Assembly (NCBI RefSeq): GCF_020009625.1
Contig: NZ_JAIHLP010000002.1
Location: 3,534,001-3,598,000 of the forward strand
Reading direction: 5' to 3'
From: Leifsonia poae
Lineage (GTDB): Bacteria; Actinomycetota; Actinomycetes; Actinomycetales; Microbacteriaceae
Length of the DNA: 64,000 nucleotides
Shown: one piece after another, positions 46,280 to 56,195 of the stretch
Numbering within the stretch: position 1 is the first letter of the stretch
Layout: each line of letters begins with the position of its first letter
The notes under the pieces: model-generated
The model's database searches: none
What the model was told of the DNA's origin: nothing
Seen by the model: only the letters and a program-made list of their open reading frames with translations
Position numbers and translations under genes: made by a program

Positions 46280-47611
46280 CTACTTCACGCCGCGGATTCT
46301 CCAGGTGGTCACGGCGGCTCCGAGAGCGAGCACCCCGCCTGCGACGAAGAGCGCGGAGTAATTCCCGCCGCCGCCGATCATGATGATCAGGGGCGCGATG
46401 ATCGGAGCGATGACTCCGGGGATCCCTGACGACAGGTAGTAGATGCTCATGTACTTGCCCGCCTTGTCCTTTTCGGGGAGAAGGTCGGTGGCCATCGCGA
46501 GGTCTACCGAGGTGAACGCGCCGGTTCCAGCGCTCAGCAGGACGCCACCGACGACGTACAAGGCCACGTTCGGGGCAGCGGCCACGGTGACGAGACCGGA
46601 TGCGATCAGGACGGCAGCGACGTAGATGAACGGTTTGCGTCGCTTCAGCTTGTCTGAAAGGAATCCGCCGCCGACGGCGAACGACATCATTGCGAGGAGG
46701 CTGATGCCTCCGACGGCCGCAAGCTGCTGTCCGGCTTGCTCGGGAGTGAACCCCAGGCGTTCCAGCAGGAAGTAGAACTGGTAGGTGCTGAAGAAGGTGA
46801 ATCCGAACTGGAGCAGGAACTTACCCAGCCAGACGAGTGCGAAGTCGGGGTACGTGCGCGGATTGAAGAGGAACCCCTTGAAGATCTCAACGATCGAGGG
46901 GACTTTGGTGCCGGCGGGCGCCGGCTCATCCTTGACGGTGACCACGAAGATGATCACCCCGACGGCGAAGACCGCGACGGGCAGGAGGAACAGGAAGACG
47001 ACGTTCCCCGTGAGGAAGCTGCCAAGGAGGCTCGCACCGACGCCTGCCAGCGACGCAGCGACACCGCCGAGAGCCCCGATCTTTCCGCGTTGCGACGTGG
47101 GCACGCGTTCTGCGAGAACCGGGTTGAAGCCGGCGCTGATGACGGCGACCGCGAACTGAGAAATGGTCCATCCGACGATCATCAGCGGGACGTTCGGCGA
47201 GAGCGCGATGACAAGCGCGCCGACTCCTGCCAGGATTGCCCCGCCGACGAGCCAGGGGCGACGTCGGCCCCAGCGCAAGCGGGTTCCGTCGCTGAGAACT
47301 CCGGCGATCGGGCCGGCGACCAGGCCGATGATCCCTCCGAGGCCCAGCACGAGGCCGAGGCTCGAGTCCTTGTTCGTCGGGTCGACCAGCTGAACCTTGT
47401 AGGCCAGGCTGAACAAGGCGGGCATCAGCATCACCAGGTTCAACCCGAAGTAGGTGAACATGTAGACCGCGATGAACCAGCCCCGGACGCGCGGAATGAC
47501 GTTGTCGTCCGGCTGGGGCCTCGTATCGAGCGCGAACTGGGCGACGGCTTCAGACGCGTCGGCGAGAGTCTGCGCCGGTGACAGCTCGGGTGAAGAGGGT
47601 TCGTTTTTCAC
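46280..47611 (-). CDS. MFS transporter of module B
   Basis: This 443-residue carrier has about twelve membrane segments and the MFS loop motif GVLSDGTRLRWGRRRPWLVGG. It is homologous to the module A carrier (both share DxLPxxxxxGKYM in a late loop). The GTG start at 47611 follows GGAG. It diverges from the GH2-GH3-GH1 operon across two LacI-type operators. TTGACG (complement of 47703-47708) and TATCGT (complement of 47680-47685), 17 bp apart, form a likely promoter inside the operator. Import of the glycoside cleaved by GH2, GH3 and GH1 is inferred. Confidence 0.88.
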   Translation of the reverse strand: MKNEPSSPELSPAQTLADASEAVAQFALDTRPQPDDNVIPRVRGWFIAVYMFTYFGLNLVMLMPALFSLAYKVQLVDPTNKDSSLGLVLGLGGIIGLVAGPIAGVLSDGTRLRWGRRRPWLVGGAILAGVGALVIALSPNVPLMIVGWTISQFAVAVISAGFNPVLAERVPTSQRGKIGALGGVAASLAGVGASLLGSFLTGNVVFLFLLPVAVFAVGVIIFVVTVKDEPAPAGTKVPSIVEIFKGFLFNPRTYPDFALVWLGKFLLQFGFTFFSTYQFYFLLERLGFTPEQAGQQLAAVGGISLLAMMSFAVGGGFLSDKLKRRKPFIYVAAVLIASGLVTVAAAPNVALYVVGGVLLSAGTGAFTSVDLAMATDLLPEKDKAGKYMSIYYLSSGIPGVIAPIIAPLIIMIGGGGNYSALFVAGGVLALGAAVTTWRIRGVK

Positions 47612-47692
47612 GGTGGCTCCGTTGGCATCCGGGGGATAAGGATCGGTTCGTTCGGAGTGTGACGGCCGAACGAGACGAAACGATACGCCGCG

Positions 47693-47710
47693 AATTGTCG
47701 CGCGTCAATT
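47693..47710. promoter_or_regulatory. LacI-type operator 3 (MFS side)
   Basis: AATTGTCGCGCGTCAATT has only its central-flanking positions mismatched. It overlaps the -35 of the leftward MFS promoter. Confidence 0.82.
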
Positions 47711-47746
47711 TTTTGATTCATTCCGGGGCGTCCAGTTGTTTTCCAG

Positions 47747-47764
47747 AATTGACGCGCGACAATT
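47747..47764. promoter_or_regulatory. LacI-type operator 4 (GH2 side)
   Basis: AATTGACGCGCGACAATT contains TTGACG at 47749-47754, a candidate -35 for the GH2 operon with a 17-bp spacer to TTTGCT. Its centre is 54 bp from operator 3. Confidence 0.82.
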
Positions 47765-47823
47765 TGTTTGGTTTGCTGGTGCCCTACCGCGACCACAGCA
47801 ACGATTGTCGCCAGAAGAGGACA

Positions 47824-50295
47824 ATGATGACTCCGAACCGATCCGCCTCCAGCGCGACAGTGCATGCCCTCATCAACTGGGAGTTCGAGGCAGCCGGCGA
47901 TCAGGCCGACCCATCTCGAATCCGTTTGCCCCATGATGCGATGCTCACGGCGGAACGTGGCGACGATGCAGCGGGCGGGGCGGACACGGCGTGGTTCGCC
48001 GGCGGAGACTACGTATACCGCACGACATGGACTCCCGATTCCGTGGATACCGGTAAGGACCTGATCCTTCGCTTCGAAGGAGTGCAGGGAGATTCGACGA
48101 TCTATGTCAACGACGCTCGTGTCGGGATGGTCCGCAGCGGCTACTCGGAGTTCGACTTCCTCATCAACGAGCACGTGGTCTGGGGCGGCCCCAACGAAAT
48201 ACGTGTAGAAGTCGCGCACAGCGCGCAGCCGGCCGAGAGGTGGTACCCGGGATCAGGGCTTTTCCGTCCCGTGCAGATCATCGCCCAGCCAGCGGTGCGA
48301 CTCTCGCACGACGGAGTCCGTGTGCGGACGCGCGCACTCACAAACCTTCGTGCCGACGTCGACATCGATGTGCAGATCCACAACGCCGCACAGACGGTGA
48401 GCGCGTCCGTGACGCTGTTCGCTGAGGGACAGGCTGTCGCAACCGGGGTTCTCGACTCGGGTCACGGGACCATCCCGCTGCGAGTTCCCCGCCCACGCGG
48501 CTGGACCGCCGAAGACCCTTTCCTGTACGACCTGGTCATCGACGTTCATCAGGACGGTGGTGTCGTCTCCCGGCACACCGAACGCGTCGGGCTTCGGACG
48601 ATCACAGTCGATGCCACGTCCGGTCTGCGCATCAATGGGCGCACCGTGCAACTGCGCGGAGCGTGCATCCACCACGACAACGGTCTGCTCGGTGCCGCCT
48701 CGCACCGAGCGGCCGAGTTCCGCCGTATCCGGCTGCTCAAGGCGGCCGGCTTCAACGCGATTCGCAGCGCTCACCATCCGATGGGTCGGCATCTTCTCGA
48801 TGCCTGCGATGAGCTCGGCATGTACGTGCTCGACGAGTTCGTCGACTACTGGTACGTCCGCAAGACCGCTTTCGACCATTCCGCGCGATTCCTGCCTACG
48901 TGGCGCGAGGACGCGGACGCACTGATCGCGAAGGACCGTAATCGACCCAGTGTCGTGATGTACGCCATCGGCAACGAGATTCCAGAGACGGCCACACCGG
49001 AGGGCGTTTCGCTTGCGCGCGAGATCGCCGACTACTTCCGCGCAGCAGACCCCGACCGCCCCATCACCCTCGCGATCAACCTCTTCCTCAACGCGATGGT
49101 TTCCCTGAACGCGTCCCCGTACAAAGAGCGTGAGGACGACAAGTCGATGGCAGGCAGCACCGAGGCCAATGTGATGGTCAATCACATCGGCAAGCTGATG
49201 CACTTCGTCGCCCGGTTGCCTGCCGCGGACAAGGCGTCGCGCGACGCGTTCGCTGCGGTCGACGTCGCCGGCTACAACTACGGGCTCGCCCGGTACCGAA
49301 AGGACTCCCGCAAGTACCCGGATCGGGTCATCCTCGGTACGGAAACTCTCCCGGGGGACGTCGCATGGGCGTGGGAGCAGGTGCAGAAGTACCCGGCCGT
49401 CATCGGAGACTTCGTCTGGACGGGTTGGGAGTACCTCGGAGAGGTCGGCGTCTCCGTGTGGGTGCCGGGAAAGCGTGCCGGATTGTCCAAGCCGTACCCC
49501 TACATCATCTCCGGTCCCGGCATGTTCGATCTCGAGGGCCGTCCGGATGCTTCGCTCCGTCTCGCTCAAGCCGCCTGGGGTCGACTCGAAAGTCCTGCCA
49601 TCGCAGTGCGGCCGCTCGATCGCAGCGGGATTCCCTATGTGCGCTCGGCGTGGCGTGTCACTGACGCTGTCGAAAGCTGGTCGTGGGCGGGCAGCAGCGG
49701 GAAGAGCGCCGAGATCGAGGTGTATTCGACTGATGATGAGATCGAACTCGTCCTCAACGGACGCTCGATCGGCCGAAAGGCGGCCGGGAAGCGCGCGAAG
49801 TACCTCAGCCGATTTAAGGTTCCCTATGAGCCGGGAACTCTGACGGCGATCGGCTATCGGGCGGGCAAGCCCGTCTCGCGCTCACAGCTACGTTCCGCAA
49901 GTGCGGAGCTCGCAGTGACGTTGACTGCGGAGAGCGACACCCTCGTCGGTGACGGAGACGATCTGGCCTTCGTTCACGTCGCCCTGAGCGATCCGAGCGG
50001 GGAAACGGAGATGCTGGTCGACGACACCATCCGGGTTGACGTCTCAGGACCAGGAGAACTGGTCGGTTTCGGTACTGCCGCACCGAAGACGGAAGAGTCC
50101 TTCCTGGCCCCGTCCGCCACGACCTACCGCGGACGCGCTCTTGCGATCATCCGATCGACCGGCGGCGAGGGAGCGGTGGTCGTGACGGCTCGTTCGGCCG
50201 TGCACGGGGTCGCAACGATTGAAATCCCGGTCGTGGCCGCAGCCGAATCGGAACACCGTCCCGACGAGATTCTTGAATCCCCCCTACTGCCGTGA
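47824..50295 (+). CDS. GH2 family beta-glycosidase (beta-galactosidase type)
   Basis: This is a GH2 enzyme of 823 residues. It has the N-terminal jelly-roll domain (WYPGSGLFRPVQII), the immunoglobulin-like domain, and the barrel with acid/base Glu385 (AIGNEIPE) and candidate nucleophile Glu507 (LGTETLPG). Extra C-terminal beta domains follow. No signal peptide is visible. The likely activity is beta-galactosidase, with glucuronidase as an alternative. ATG 47824 follows GAGG in AGAGGACA. Its stop overlaps the GH3 GTG start, so it leads a GH2-GH3-GH1 operon under LacI-type control. Confidence 0.9.
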   Translation: MMTPNRSASSATVHALINWEFEAAGDQADPSRIRLPHDAMLTAERGDDAAGGADTAWFAGGDYVYRTTWTPDSVDTGKDLILRFEGVQGDSTIYVNDARVGMVRSGYSEFDFLINEHVVWGGPNEIRVEVAHSAQPAERWYPGSGLFRPVQIIAQPAVRLSHDGVRVRTRALTNLRADVDIDVQIHNAAQTVSASVTLFAEGQAVATGVLDSGHGTIPLRVPRPRGWTAEDPFLYDLVIDVHQDGGVVSRHTERVGLRTITVDATSGLRINGRTVQLRGACIHHDNGLLGAASHRAAEFRRIRLLKAAGFNAIRSAHHPMGRHLLDACDELGMYVLDEFVDYWYVRKTAFDHSARFLPTWREDADALIAKDRNRPSVVMYAIGNEIPETATPEGVSLAREIADYFRAADPDRPITLAINLFLNAMVSLNASPYKEREDDKSMAGSTEANVMVNHIGKLMHFVARLPAADKASRDAFAAVDVAGYNYGLARYRKDSRKYPDRVILGTETLPGDVAWAWEQVQKYPAVIGDFVWTGWEYLGEVGVSVWVPGKRAGLSKPYPYIISGPGMFDLEGRPDASLRLAQAAWGRLESPAIAVRPLDRSGIPYVRSAWRVTDAVESWSWAGSSGKSAEIEVYSTDDEIELVLNGRSIGRKAAGKRAKYLSRFKVPYEPGTLTAIGYRAGKPVSRSQLRSASAELAVTLTAESDTLVGDGDDLAFVHVALSDPSGETEMLVDDTIRVDVSGPGELVGFGTAAPKTEESFLAPSATTYRGRALAIIRSTGGEGAVVVTARSAVHGVATIEIPVVAAAESEHRPDEILESPLLP

Positions 50296-52577
50296 GCAGT
50301 TCCAGCCTGACCGGTCACTACAACTTCGGAGATGCAATGAGAGCTGACCAGCCTGACAACGTCCACGACACCAGCCAGATCGCTCACGTTCCGATCGAGC
50401 GCAAGGCGCCGCTGCTCACCGGGCAGAACTTCTGGCAGACCGAACCCCTCGACGAGCTCGGGATCCGATCGATCTGGCTCGCCGATGGTCCCTACGGGCT
50501 GCGCTACCAGTCCGGCAAGCAAGACAACCTGGCCGTGTTCGCCAGCGATCCAGCCACGTGCTTCCCACCGGGAGTGGCTGTGGGTTCCAGCTGGGACGCC
50601 GAGCTCGCCGCGAAACTGGGAGCGGCCCTGGGCCGCGAGGCTGCCTCTATGGGGGTGGACATCGTCCTCGGCCCGGGCGTGAACATCAAGAGATCTCCGC
50701 TGTGCGGGCGCAATTTCGAATACTACGCCGAGGACCCACACGTGTCCGGTGTGCTCGGGGCGGCGTTCACTCGCAGTCTCCAGGCAGAAGGGCCCGGTGT
50801 ATCGGTCAAGCATTTCGCCGCGAACAATCAGGAGACCAATCGGCAGACGATCAGCTCCGAAGTCGACGAACGCACCCTCCGAGAGATCTACCTGCCGGCA
50901 TTCGAGCGCGTCGTCACAGAGGCGGAGCCGGCGACCGTGATGTCGTCGTACAACAAGATCAACGGCGTCAGCGCATGGGCGAATCGATGGCTGTTGACCG
51001 AACTGCTGCGCGACGAGTGGGGATTCCGAGGGGCGGTCATCTCCGATTGGTCCTCCGTCACCGACCGTGTCGCCGCCCTGGAAGCCGGGCTTGACCTCGA
51101 GATGCCGAGCGAAGACGCGTCCGTTCAGGCGATCGTCGACGCTGTCCGCGACGGGCGCCTCGATGAAGAGATCGTCGACTCCAGCGTCGCTCGCCTGGCC
51201 AGCCTTGCCACGAGGCCGGTTGGGAACTCTACGGCGGTCGACGCCGATGCGCACCACGCCCTGGCGCGGGAGCTGGCTGCCGACTGCGCCGTGCTCCTGC
51301 GCAATGAGCACAATGTGCTGCCTATCCCCGGTGGGGTGGACGTCGCGGTCATCGGCGCGTTCGCGAAGGCGCCGCGATATCAGGGAGGTGGAAGTGCACA
51401 TGTGAACGCCACCCGCGTCGACATCCCGCTCGAGGAGATCGAGGATCTAGCCGCGACGACGGGCAATTCGATCGCCTTCGCGCCCGGGTACACCCTCGAC
51501 GGAATCCCGAACGAGAGCCTTGTTTCCGACGCTGTCGATGTTGCACGCCGATCGGACATTGCGATCGTCTTCGCTGGGCTCACCGAGGAGAGGGAGTCGG
51601 AGGGATTCGATCGTGACTCGTTGGACCTCCCGGCGGACCAGGTCGCCGTGATTCGCAGCGTAGCGGCCGTCGCGCACCGAACGGTCGTGGTGCTCGCGAA
51701 CGGTGGCATCGTCTCGCTGGAAGGGTGGCACGACGAGGTCGACGCGATCCTCGAGGGATTCGTGCTCGGACAGGGCGGTGGCCGAGCGATCGCAAACATC
51801 GTGTTCGGAATCGTCAACCCGTCGGGACGGCTCGCTGAGACGATTCCGCTTCGACTCGAAGACCACCCCTCGTGGATGAACTTCCCGGGGGAGCAAGGGC
51901 AGGTGCGATACGGGGAGGGCGTTCTCGTCGGCTACCGGTACTTCGCCACAGCCGGGGCCCCTGTCCGCTACCCATTCGGCCACGGTTTGTCCTACACCAC
52001 ATTCACGACCGGGGCACTCGATGTCGTTGTCACTGGTGTCGACAGCGTCTCGGTGCGAGTTCCGGTGACGAATGTCGGCAGTCGTGCCGGTAAGCACGTC
52101 GTCCAGGTCTACGTCGCCACTTCGGCGGGGCCGATCCGCCGACCGGCCCGCGAACTCCGCGGCTTCACGAAGATCCTGCTGCAACCAGGGGAGTCCGAGA
52201 CCGTGGAGATCGAACTGCCCCGGCGCGCGTTCGCATACTGGGACACGACAATCGGGGAGTGGGTCGTCGCTCCGGGCGACTACCGTATCGAAGTGTGTGC
52301 AGACGCCAGTACTGTCGTACAGCACTCGACGATCACCTTCGAGGGGGACCGTCTCGCCGGTGAACTCACCCTGGAGGCTCCGGTCGGCACGTGGTTCGAC
52401 CACCCCGAGGTCGGACATCGCACCCTTCAGGTTCTCGGATTCGACAAGGTCGAAATTCCTGAGGAGCAACTCATCATGGTTCGCTCCATGACGATGCGGC
52501 AGTTCGTCCGGATCTCTGGGCTCGACATCGCCGACGACGCGTTGGAAGACCTGATGCGGGTCACCCGACTCGCCTGA
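50292..52577 (+). CDS. GH3 beta-glucosidase of module B
   Basis: This 761-residue protein is a GH3 enzyme. GPGVNIKRSPLCGRNFEYYAEDP, KHFAANNQE and ISDWSS with nucleophile Asp252 are classic beta-glucosidase signatures. FGHGLSYTTF and a fibronectin-III-like domain follow. GTG 50292 overlaps the GH2 stop (GTGA); ATG 50337 is an alternative start with CGGAG upstream. It lacks a signal peptide. It differs from the module A GH3, which has SDYG and a different domain spacing, so the two probably have different substrate preferences. Confidence 0.93.
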   Translation: MSSSSLTGHYNFGDAMRADQPDNVHDTSQIAHVPIERKAPLLTGQNFWQTEPLDELGIRSIWLADGPYGLRYQSGKQDNLAVFASDPATCFPPGVAVGSSWDAELAAKLGAALGREAASMGVDIVLGPGVNIKRSPLCGRNFEYYAEDPHVSGVLGAAFTRSLQAEGPGVSVKHFAANNQETNRQTISSEVDERTLREIYLPAFERVVTEAEPATVMSSYNKINGVSAWANRWLLTELLRDEWGFRGAVISDWSSVTDRVAALEAGLDLEMPSEDASVQAIVDAVRDGRLDEEIVDSSVARLASLATRPVGNSTAVDADAHHALARELAADCAVLLRNEHNVLPIPGGVDVAVIGAFAKAPRYQGGGSAHVNATRVDIPLEEIEDLAATTGNSIAFAPGYTLDGIPNESLVSDAVDVARRSDIAIVFAGLTEERESEGFDRDSLDLPADQVAVIRSVAAVAHRTVVVLANGGIVSLEGWHDEVDAILEGFVLGQGGGRAIANIVFGIVNPSGRLAETIPLRLEDHPSWMNFPGEQGQVRYGEGVLVGYRYFATAGAPVRYPFGHGLSYTTFTTGALDVVVTGVDSVSVRVPVTNVGSRAGKHVVQVYVATSAGPIRRPARELRGFTKILLQPGESETVEIELPRRAFAYWDTTIGEWVVAPGDYRIEVCADASTVVQHSTITFEGDRLAGELTLEAPVGTWFDHPEVGHRTLQVLGFDKVEIPEEQLIMVRSMTMRQFVRISGLDIADDALEDLMRVTRLA

Positions 52578-52631
52578 ATTCCGTGGCCGCTGAGCGCCGC
52601 GCACTGATCCGCCAAGCAAAGGAGTAACCGC

Positions 52632-53801
52632 ATGTCCCGTTCGTTCCCGTCCGACTTCCTCTGGGGCGCCGCGACGGCCGCCCATCAGGTCGAGGGAAAC
52701 AACCTCAACAGCGACTGGTGGCGCCTTGAGCAGCTCGCTGCCGACTACGGCGTGCAACCGAGCGGCGACGCACTGGACTCCTACCACCGGTACGGGGAGG
52801 ACATGCGCCTCCTCGCCGAGGCCGGGTACAACGCCTACCGCTTCAGCATCGAATGGTCTCGAATCGAGCCGCTCCCCGGAGTGTTCTCGCGTGCGGAGCT
52901 CGCTCACTACCGGCGGATGATCGACACGGCCGTGAGTCTCGGACTGACGCCGGTTGTCACCTTGCACCATTTCAGTCACCCGCTCTGGTTCGAAGAGCGC
53001 GGTGCCTGGCTCGCCGAGGACTCGGTAGAAGCGTTCACGCGCTACGTCGAGCAGGCCTGCAGCATCCTGGACGGGGTGGAATGGGTCGTCACCATCAACG
53101 AACCGAACGTTCTGGCGATCACTCACGGCGGTCAGCGACAGGTCGCACAGGGCAAGCCGTATCCGATGAACGCGCTTCCGGACCAGGAGATCGGAGATCG
53201 ATTCATCGAGGCCCACCGCAGCGTGGCGCCGATGATCCGTAAGCTCACCGGCGCGAAGGTCGGCTGGACGGTAGCGAACCAGGCCCTCACCCCGACCCCC
53301 GGAAACGAGGAGAAGTTCGCCGAGGTCCGATACCTCATCGAGGACAAGTACCTCGACGTCTCGCGCGACGACGACTTCCTCGGCGTTCAGTCGTACACCA
53401 GTCAGCCCGTTGACGCGAACGGAATCGTGCCGCATCCCGAGCACCCTGACAACACGATCATGGGTTGGGCGTACCGGCCTGACGCGCTCGGGATCGCGCT
53501 CCGTCACACGAAAGAGGTGGTTGGAGACGTTCCCATCCTCGTGACCGAAAACGGCATCGCTACCGCTGACGACGAGCGCCGCATCGCGTACACGACAGTT
53601 GCGTTGAACGACATGGCTGACGCGATCGAGAACGGGATCGACATCCGCGGCTACCTCCACTGGAGCCTTCTCGATAACTTCGAGTGGGGGCACTGGGAGC
53701 CCACGTTCGGCCTCATCGCCGTGGATCGCGAGACCTTCGAGCGGCACCCCAAGCCGAGCTTCGCCTGGCTGGGGAAGATCGCCTCCGACAACGCGCTCTG
53801 A
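52632..53801 (+). CDS. GH1 beta-glucosidase of module B
   Basis: This is a GH1 enzyme of 389 residues, somewhat shorter than most. Motifs are FLWGAATAAHQVEGN, YRFSIEWSRIEP, TINEPN with acid/base Glu157, and VTENG with nucleophile Glu306. It is clearly similar to the module A GH1 along its whole length, for example NNLNSD after the first motif. AAAGGAG precedes the ATG. It is the last gene of the LacI-controlled operon, followed by a strong hairpin. Confidence 0.93.
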   Translation: MSRSFPSDFLWGAATAAHQVEGNNLNSDWWRLEQLAADYGVQPSGDALDSYHRYGEDMRLLAEAGYNAYRFSIEWSRIEPLPGVFSRAELAHYRRMIDTAVSLGLTPVVTLHHFSHPLWFEERGAWLAEDSVEAFTRYVEQACSILDGVEWVVTINEPNVLAITHGGQRQVAQGKPYPMNALPDQEIGDRFIEAHRSVAPMIRKLTGAKVGWTVANQALTPTPGNEEKFAEVRYLIEDKYLDVSRDDDFLGVQSYTSQPVDANGIVPHPEHPDNTIMGWAYRPDALGIALRHTKEVVGDVPILVTENGIATADDERRIAYTTVALNDMADAIENGIDIRGYLHWSLLDNFEWGHWEPTFGLIAVDRETFERHPKPSFAWLGKIASDNAL

Positions 53802-53839
53802 TCGGGAGATCGCGCTCCCAGAGTGGGGCGCGTGTACGA

Positions 53840-53877
53840 ACTCAGGGCGAGCGACGGCAACGTCACTCGCCCTGAGT
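53840..53877 (+). terminator. Terminator hairpin after the GH2-GH3-GH1 operon
   Basis: ACTCAGGGCGAG (53840-53851) pairs with CTCGCCCTGAGT (53866-53877). Inside, GACG and CGTC pair around a GCAA tetraloop, giving a nearly complete stem. There is no clear T-tract. Confidence 0.8.
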
Positions 53878-54008
53878 CGCGCCGCTCTGTACCGCAAACG
53901 CGGTAGCCAGGACACCGCGTACGCGGGATGTGCGATTCGGTCGAGCAATTCAGGCTGAGAGGGACCAACTCGACGCGGCCCACAGGTCGCCGACTTACCG
54001 GAGTCCCT

Positions 54009-56186
54009 ATGGCAACTCTTCTCTCTCGACTCGGCCGGTTCTCGGCGCGCAATCGCGTAGCCGTGATCGTCGGCTGGATCGTCCTCCTCGGAATTTTCGC
54101 TGTCACCGCGCTCACGGGGATGCGTTTCAGCACCGGCACTTTCGACGTCCCCGGAACGCAGTCCTCCAAAGCGCTCGAACTGCTCGACTCGAAGTTCCCT
54201 AACCAGCACCCCGACGCGAAGAGCCTGCAGCTCGTCGTCGAGACGCCGGCCGGTGAGGAGATCACATCGGCGCAGGCACGGGAAGACATCGCGACCGCCA
54301 CGGAACGGATCAGCGGCATCGTTCGAGTGTCGGCAGTCAGTGATCCGTTCGACCCGCAACAGCTCTTCCTCTCCACAGACCTCACCACAGCCGTGATCAC
54401 AGTTGCTCTCCAGGACGTGAAGGACTCTGACGTTCCGTCCATCGAAACCAAGATGGCCTCGATCGCCGATGACCTTCGTGGCGACGGGTACACGGCGGAG
54501 GTGGGCAACACGCTTGAAGGCTCTGTCCCCGAGATTCTCGGTCCTTCCGAGATTGTCGGCGCGGTGATCGCGTTCATCGTGCTGCTCCTCACCTTCGGCT
54601 CGCTCGTCGCTGCGGGGGCGAACATGGGCGGCGCTCTCCTGGGCGTCGGCGTGGGCATTCTCGGTGTGCTGGCGGCGTCCGCGCTCTCCCCGATCGGCTC
54701 GATCACCCCCATCCTGGCAGTGATGCTCGGCCTGGCCGTCGGCATCGACTACGGCCTGTTCCTCCTCGCTCGGGTGCGACTCGAGCTCCGCAACGGCAAG
54801 AACACCGAGGACGCCATCTCCCGAGCCGTGGGAAGTGCGGGGCTTTCCGTCGTCTTCGCGGGAGCCACGGTCGTGGTCGCGCTTGCCGGCCTCACCGTCG
54901 TCGGTATCCCGTTCCTCGGCGAGATGGGAATCGCCGCCGCTGCGTCCGTCATCGTCGCCGTCCTCATGGCGGTCACCTTCCTGCCCGCGATCGCATCGTT
55001 CGCCGGACGCCGATTGCTTCCCCGGAGGGAGCAGAAGCAGCGCGCGACCGCAACGCAGACGCGTCGGCCGCGCTTCCTCCCCGCCTGGATTTCGACCATC
55101 AGGAAGCGGCCCGGGCTGAGTTTCACCGGAGCTGCAGCAGTGCTGATCGTGGTCTCCCTACCGGTCCTCAGCATGGCGACGAGCCTGTCCACACCAGGCG
55201 GAGAGGACCCGCACTCCACGCAACGTGCCGCTTACGACCTCATCGCTGAGAAGTTCGGAGCCGGGTCGCAGGACCCTCTCGTCGTCCTCGTCGAAGGTGA
55301 CCGCCGACCCGTCGGCACGCTCACCAGCGAGGTGGGTGCTCGGATCGCGAAGCTCGACACCGTCTCTTCGGTCATTCCATCCGGCACAAGTGGAGACGGC
55401 ACTGTTGGACGACTCACGGTGATCTCGGATGCAGGACCCCTGGCCGAGTCGACCAAGGCGCTCGTCCACGCGATCCGCGATGGGGTGGCGCCATCAGGCG
55501 CGCACGTGGTGGTGACCGGAGCGACAGCGATCGGCATCGACTCCGACGAACGCCTCCGAGACGCGCTGATCGTCTATGTGGCCATCATCGTCGGGCTCGC
55601 GCTGATCCTGCTGATCGTCTTGTTCCGGTCGATTCTGGTGCCGATCATCGCCACCGTGGGATTCCTGCTCTCCCTCGGCGCAGGTCTTGGTACGACGACC
55701 GCGGTCTTCCAGTGGGGATGGTTCGACTCCATCGTGCAAGCGCCACAAGGCAACCCCCTCCTGAGCCTCCTCCCTGTGATTCTCACGGGCATCATCTTCG
55801 GCTTGGCGATGGACTATCAAGTCTTCCTTGTCTCGAGGATGCGCGAAGCGTATGTTCACGGCGCGAGTCCGCGAGACGCCGTGGTCCACGGGTTCAGAGA
55901 ATCCGCGGTCGTCGTCGTCGCTGCTGCGGGAATCATGGCGGCGGTTTTCGGGGGCTTCGCGATGAGCCCGTCGTCTCTGGTGGGATCGATCGCGCTCGGG
56001 CTGGCGGCGGGCGTCGTGGCTGACGCCTTCATCGTCCGGATGATCATCATGCCCGCGGCTCTTTTCCTCCTCGGGAAGTCGGCATGGTGGATCCCCAACT
56101 GGCTGGACCGAATCCTTCCCGTCGTCGACGTCGAGGGCGACTCGCTCTCAGACAAGACGCATGGACCTCTCGTGTCCGTTACCTAA
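54009..56186 (+). CDS. MMPL family (RND-type) membrane transporter
   Basis: This 725-residue protein is an actinobacterial MMPL-type transporter with two repeats, each with one N-terminal helix, a large extracellular loop and several further helices. Supporting segments are the GIDYGLFLLARVRLEL motif in the first repeat and GLAMDYQVFLVSRMREAYVHG in the second. ATG 54009 starts the mature-looking N-terminus (MATLLSRLGRFSARNRV). The histidine kinase gene begins nine bases downstream. Export of a lipid or hydrophobic toxic compound is inferred from the family. Confidence 0.9.
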   Translation: MATLLSRLGRFSARNRVAVIVGWIVLLGIFAVTALTGMRFSTGTFDVPGTQSSKALELLDSKFPNQHPDAKSLQLVVETPAGEEITSAQAREDIATATERISGIVRVSAVSDPFDPQQLFLSTDLTTAVITVALQDVKDSDVPSIETKMASIADDLRGDGYTAEVGNTLEGSVPEILGPSEIVGAVIAFIVLLLTFGSLVAAGANMGGALLGVGVGILGVLAASALSPIGSITPILAVMLGLAVGIDYGLFLLARVRLELRNGKNTEDAISRAVGSAGLSVVFAGATVVVALAGLTVVGIPFLGEMGIAAAASVIVAVLMAVTFLPAIASFAGRRLLPRREQKQRATATQTRRPRFLPAWISTIRKRPGLSFTGAAAVLIVVSLPVLSMATSLSTPGGEDPHSTQRAAYDLIAEKFGAGSQDPLVVLVEGDRRPVGTLTSEVGARIAKLDTVSSVIPSGTSGDGTVGRLTVISDAGPLAESTKALVHAIRDGVAPSGAHVVVTGATAIGIDSDERLRDALIVYVAIIVGLALILLIVLFRSILVPIIATVGFLLSLGAGLGTTTAVFQWGWFDSIVQAPQGNPLLSLLPVILTGIIFGLAMDYQVFLVSRMREAYVHGASPRDAVVHGFRESAVVVVAAAGIMAAVFGGFAMSPSSLVGSIALGLAAGVVADAFIVRMIIMPAALFLLGKSAWWIPNWLDRILPVVDVEGDSLSDKTHGPLVSVT

Positions 56187-56195
56187 GGTCGTCGA

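Noticed and set aside
51447..54359. 970-codon minus-strand open frame
   Set aside because: It is antisense to GH3, GH1 and MMPL genes, which have intact catalytic motifs; typical high-GC shadow frame.
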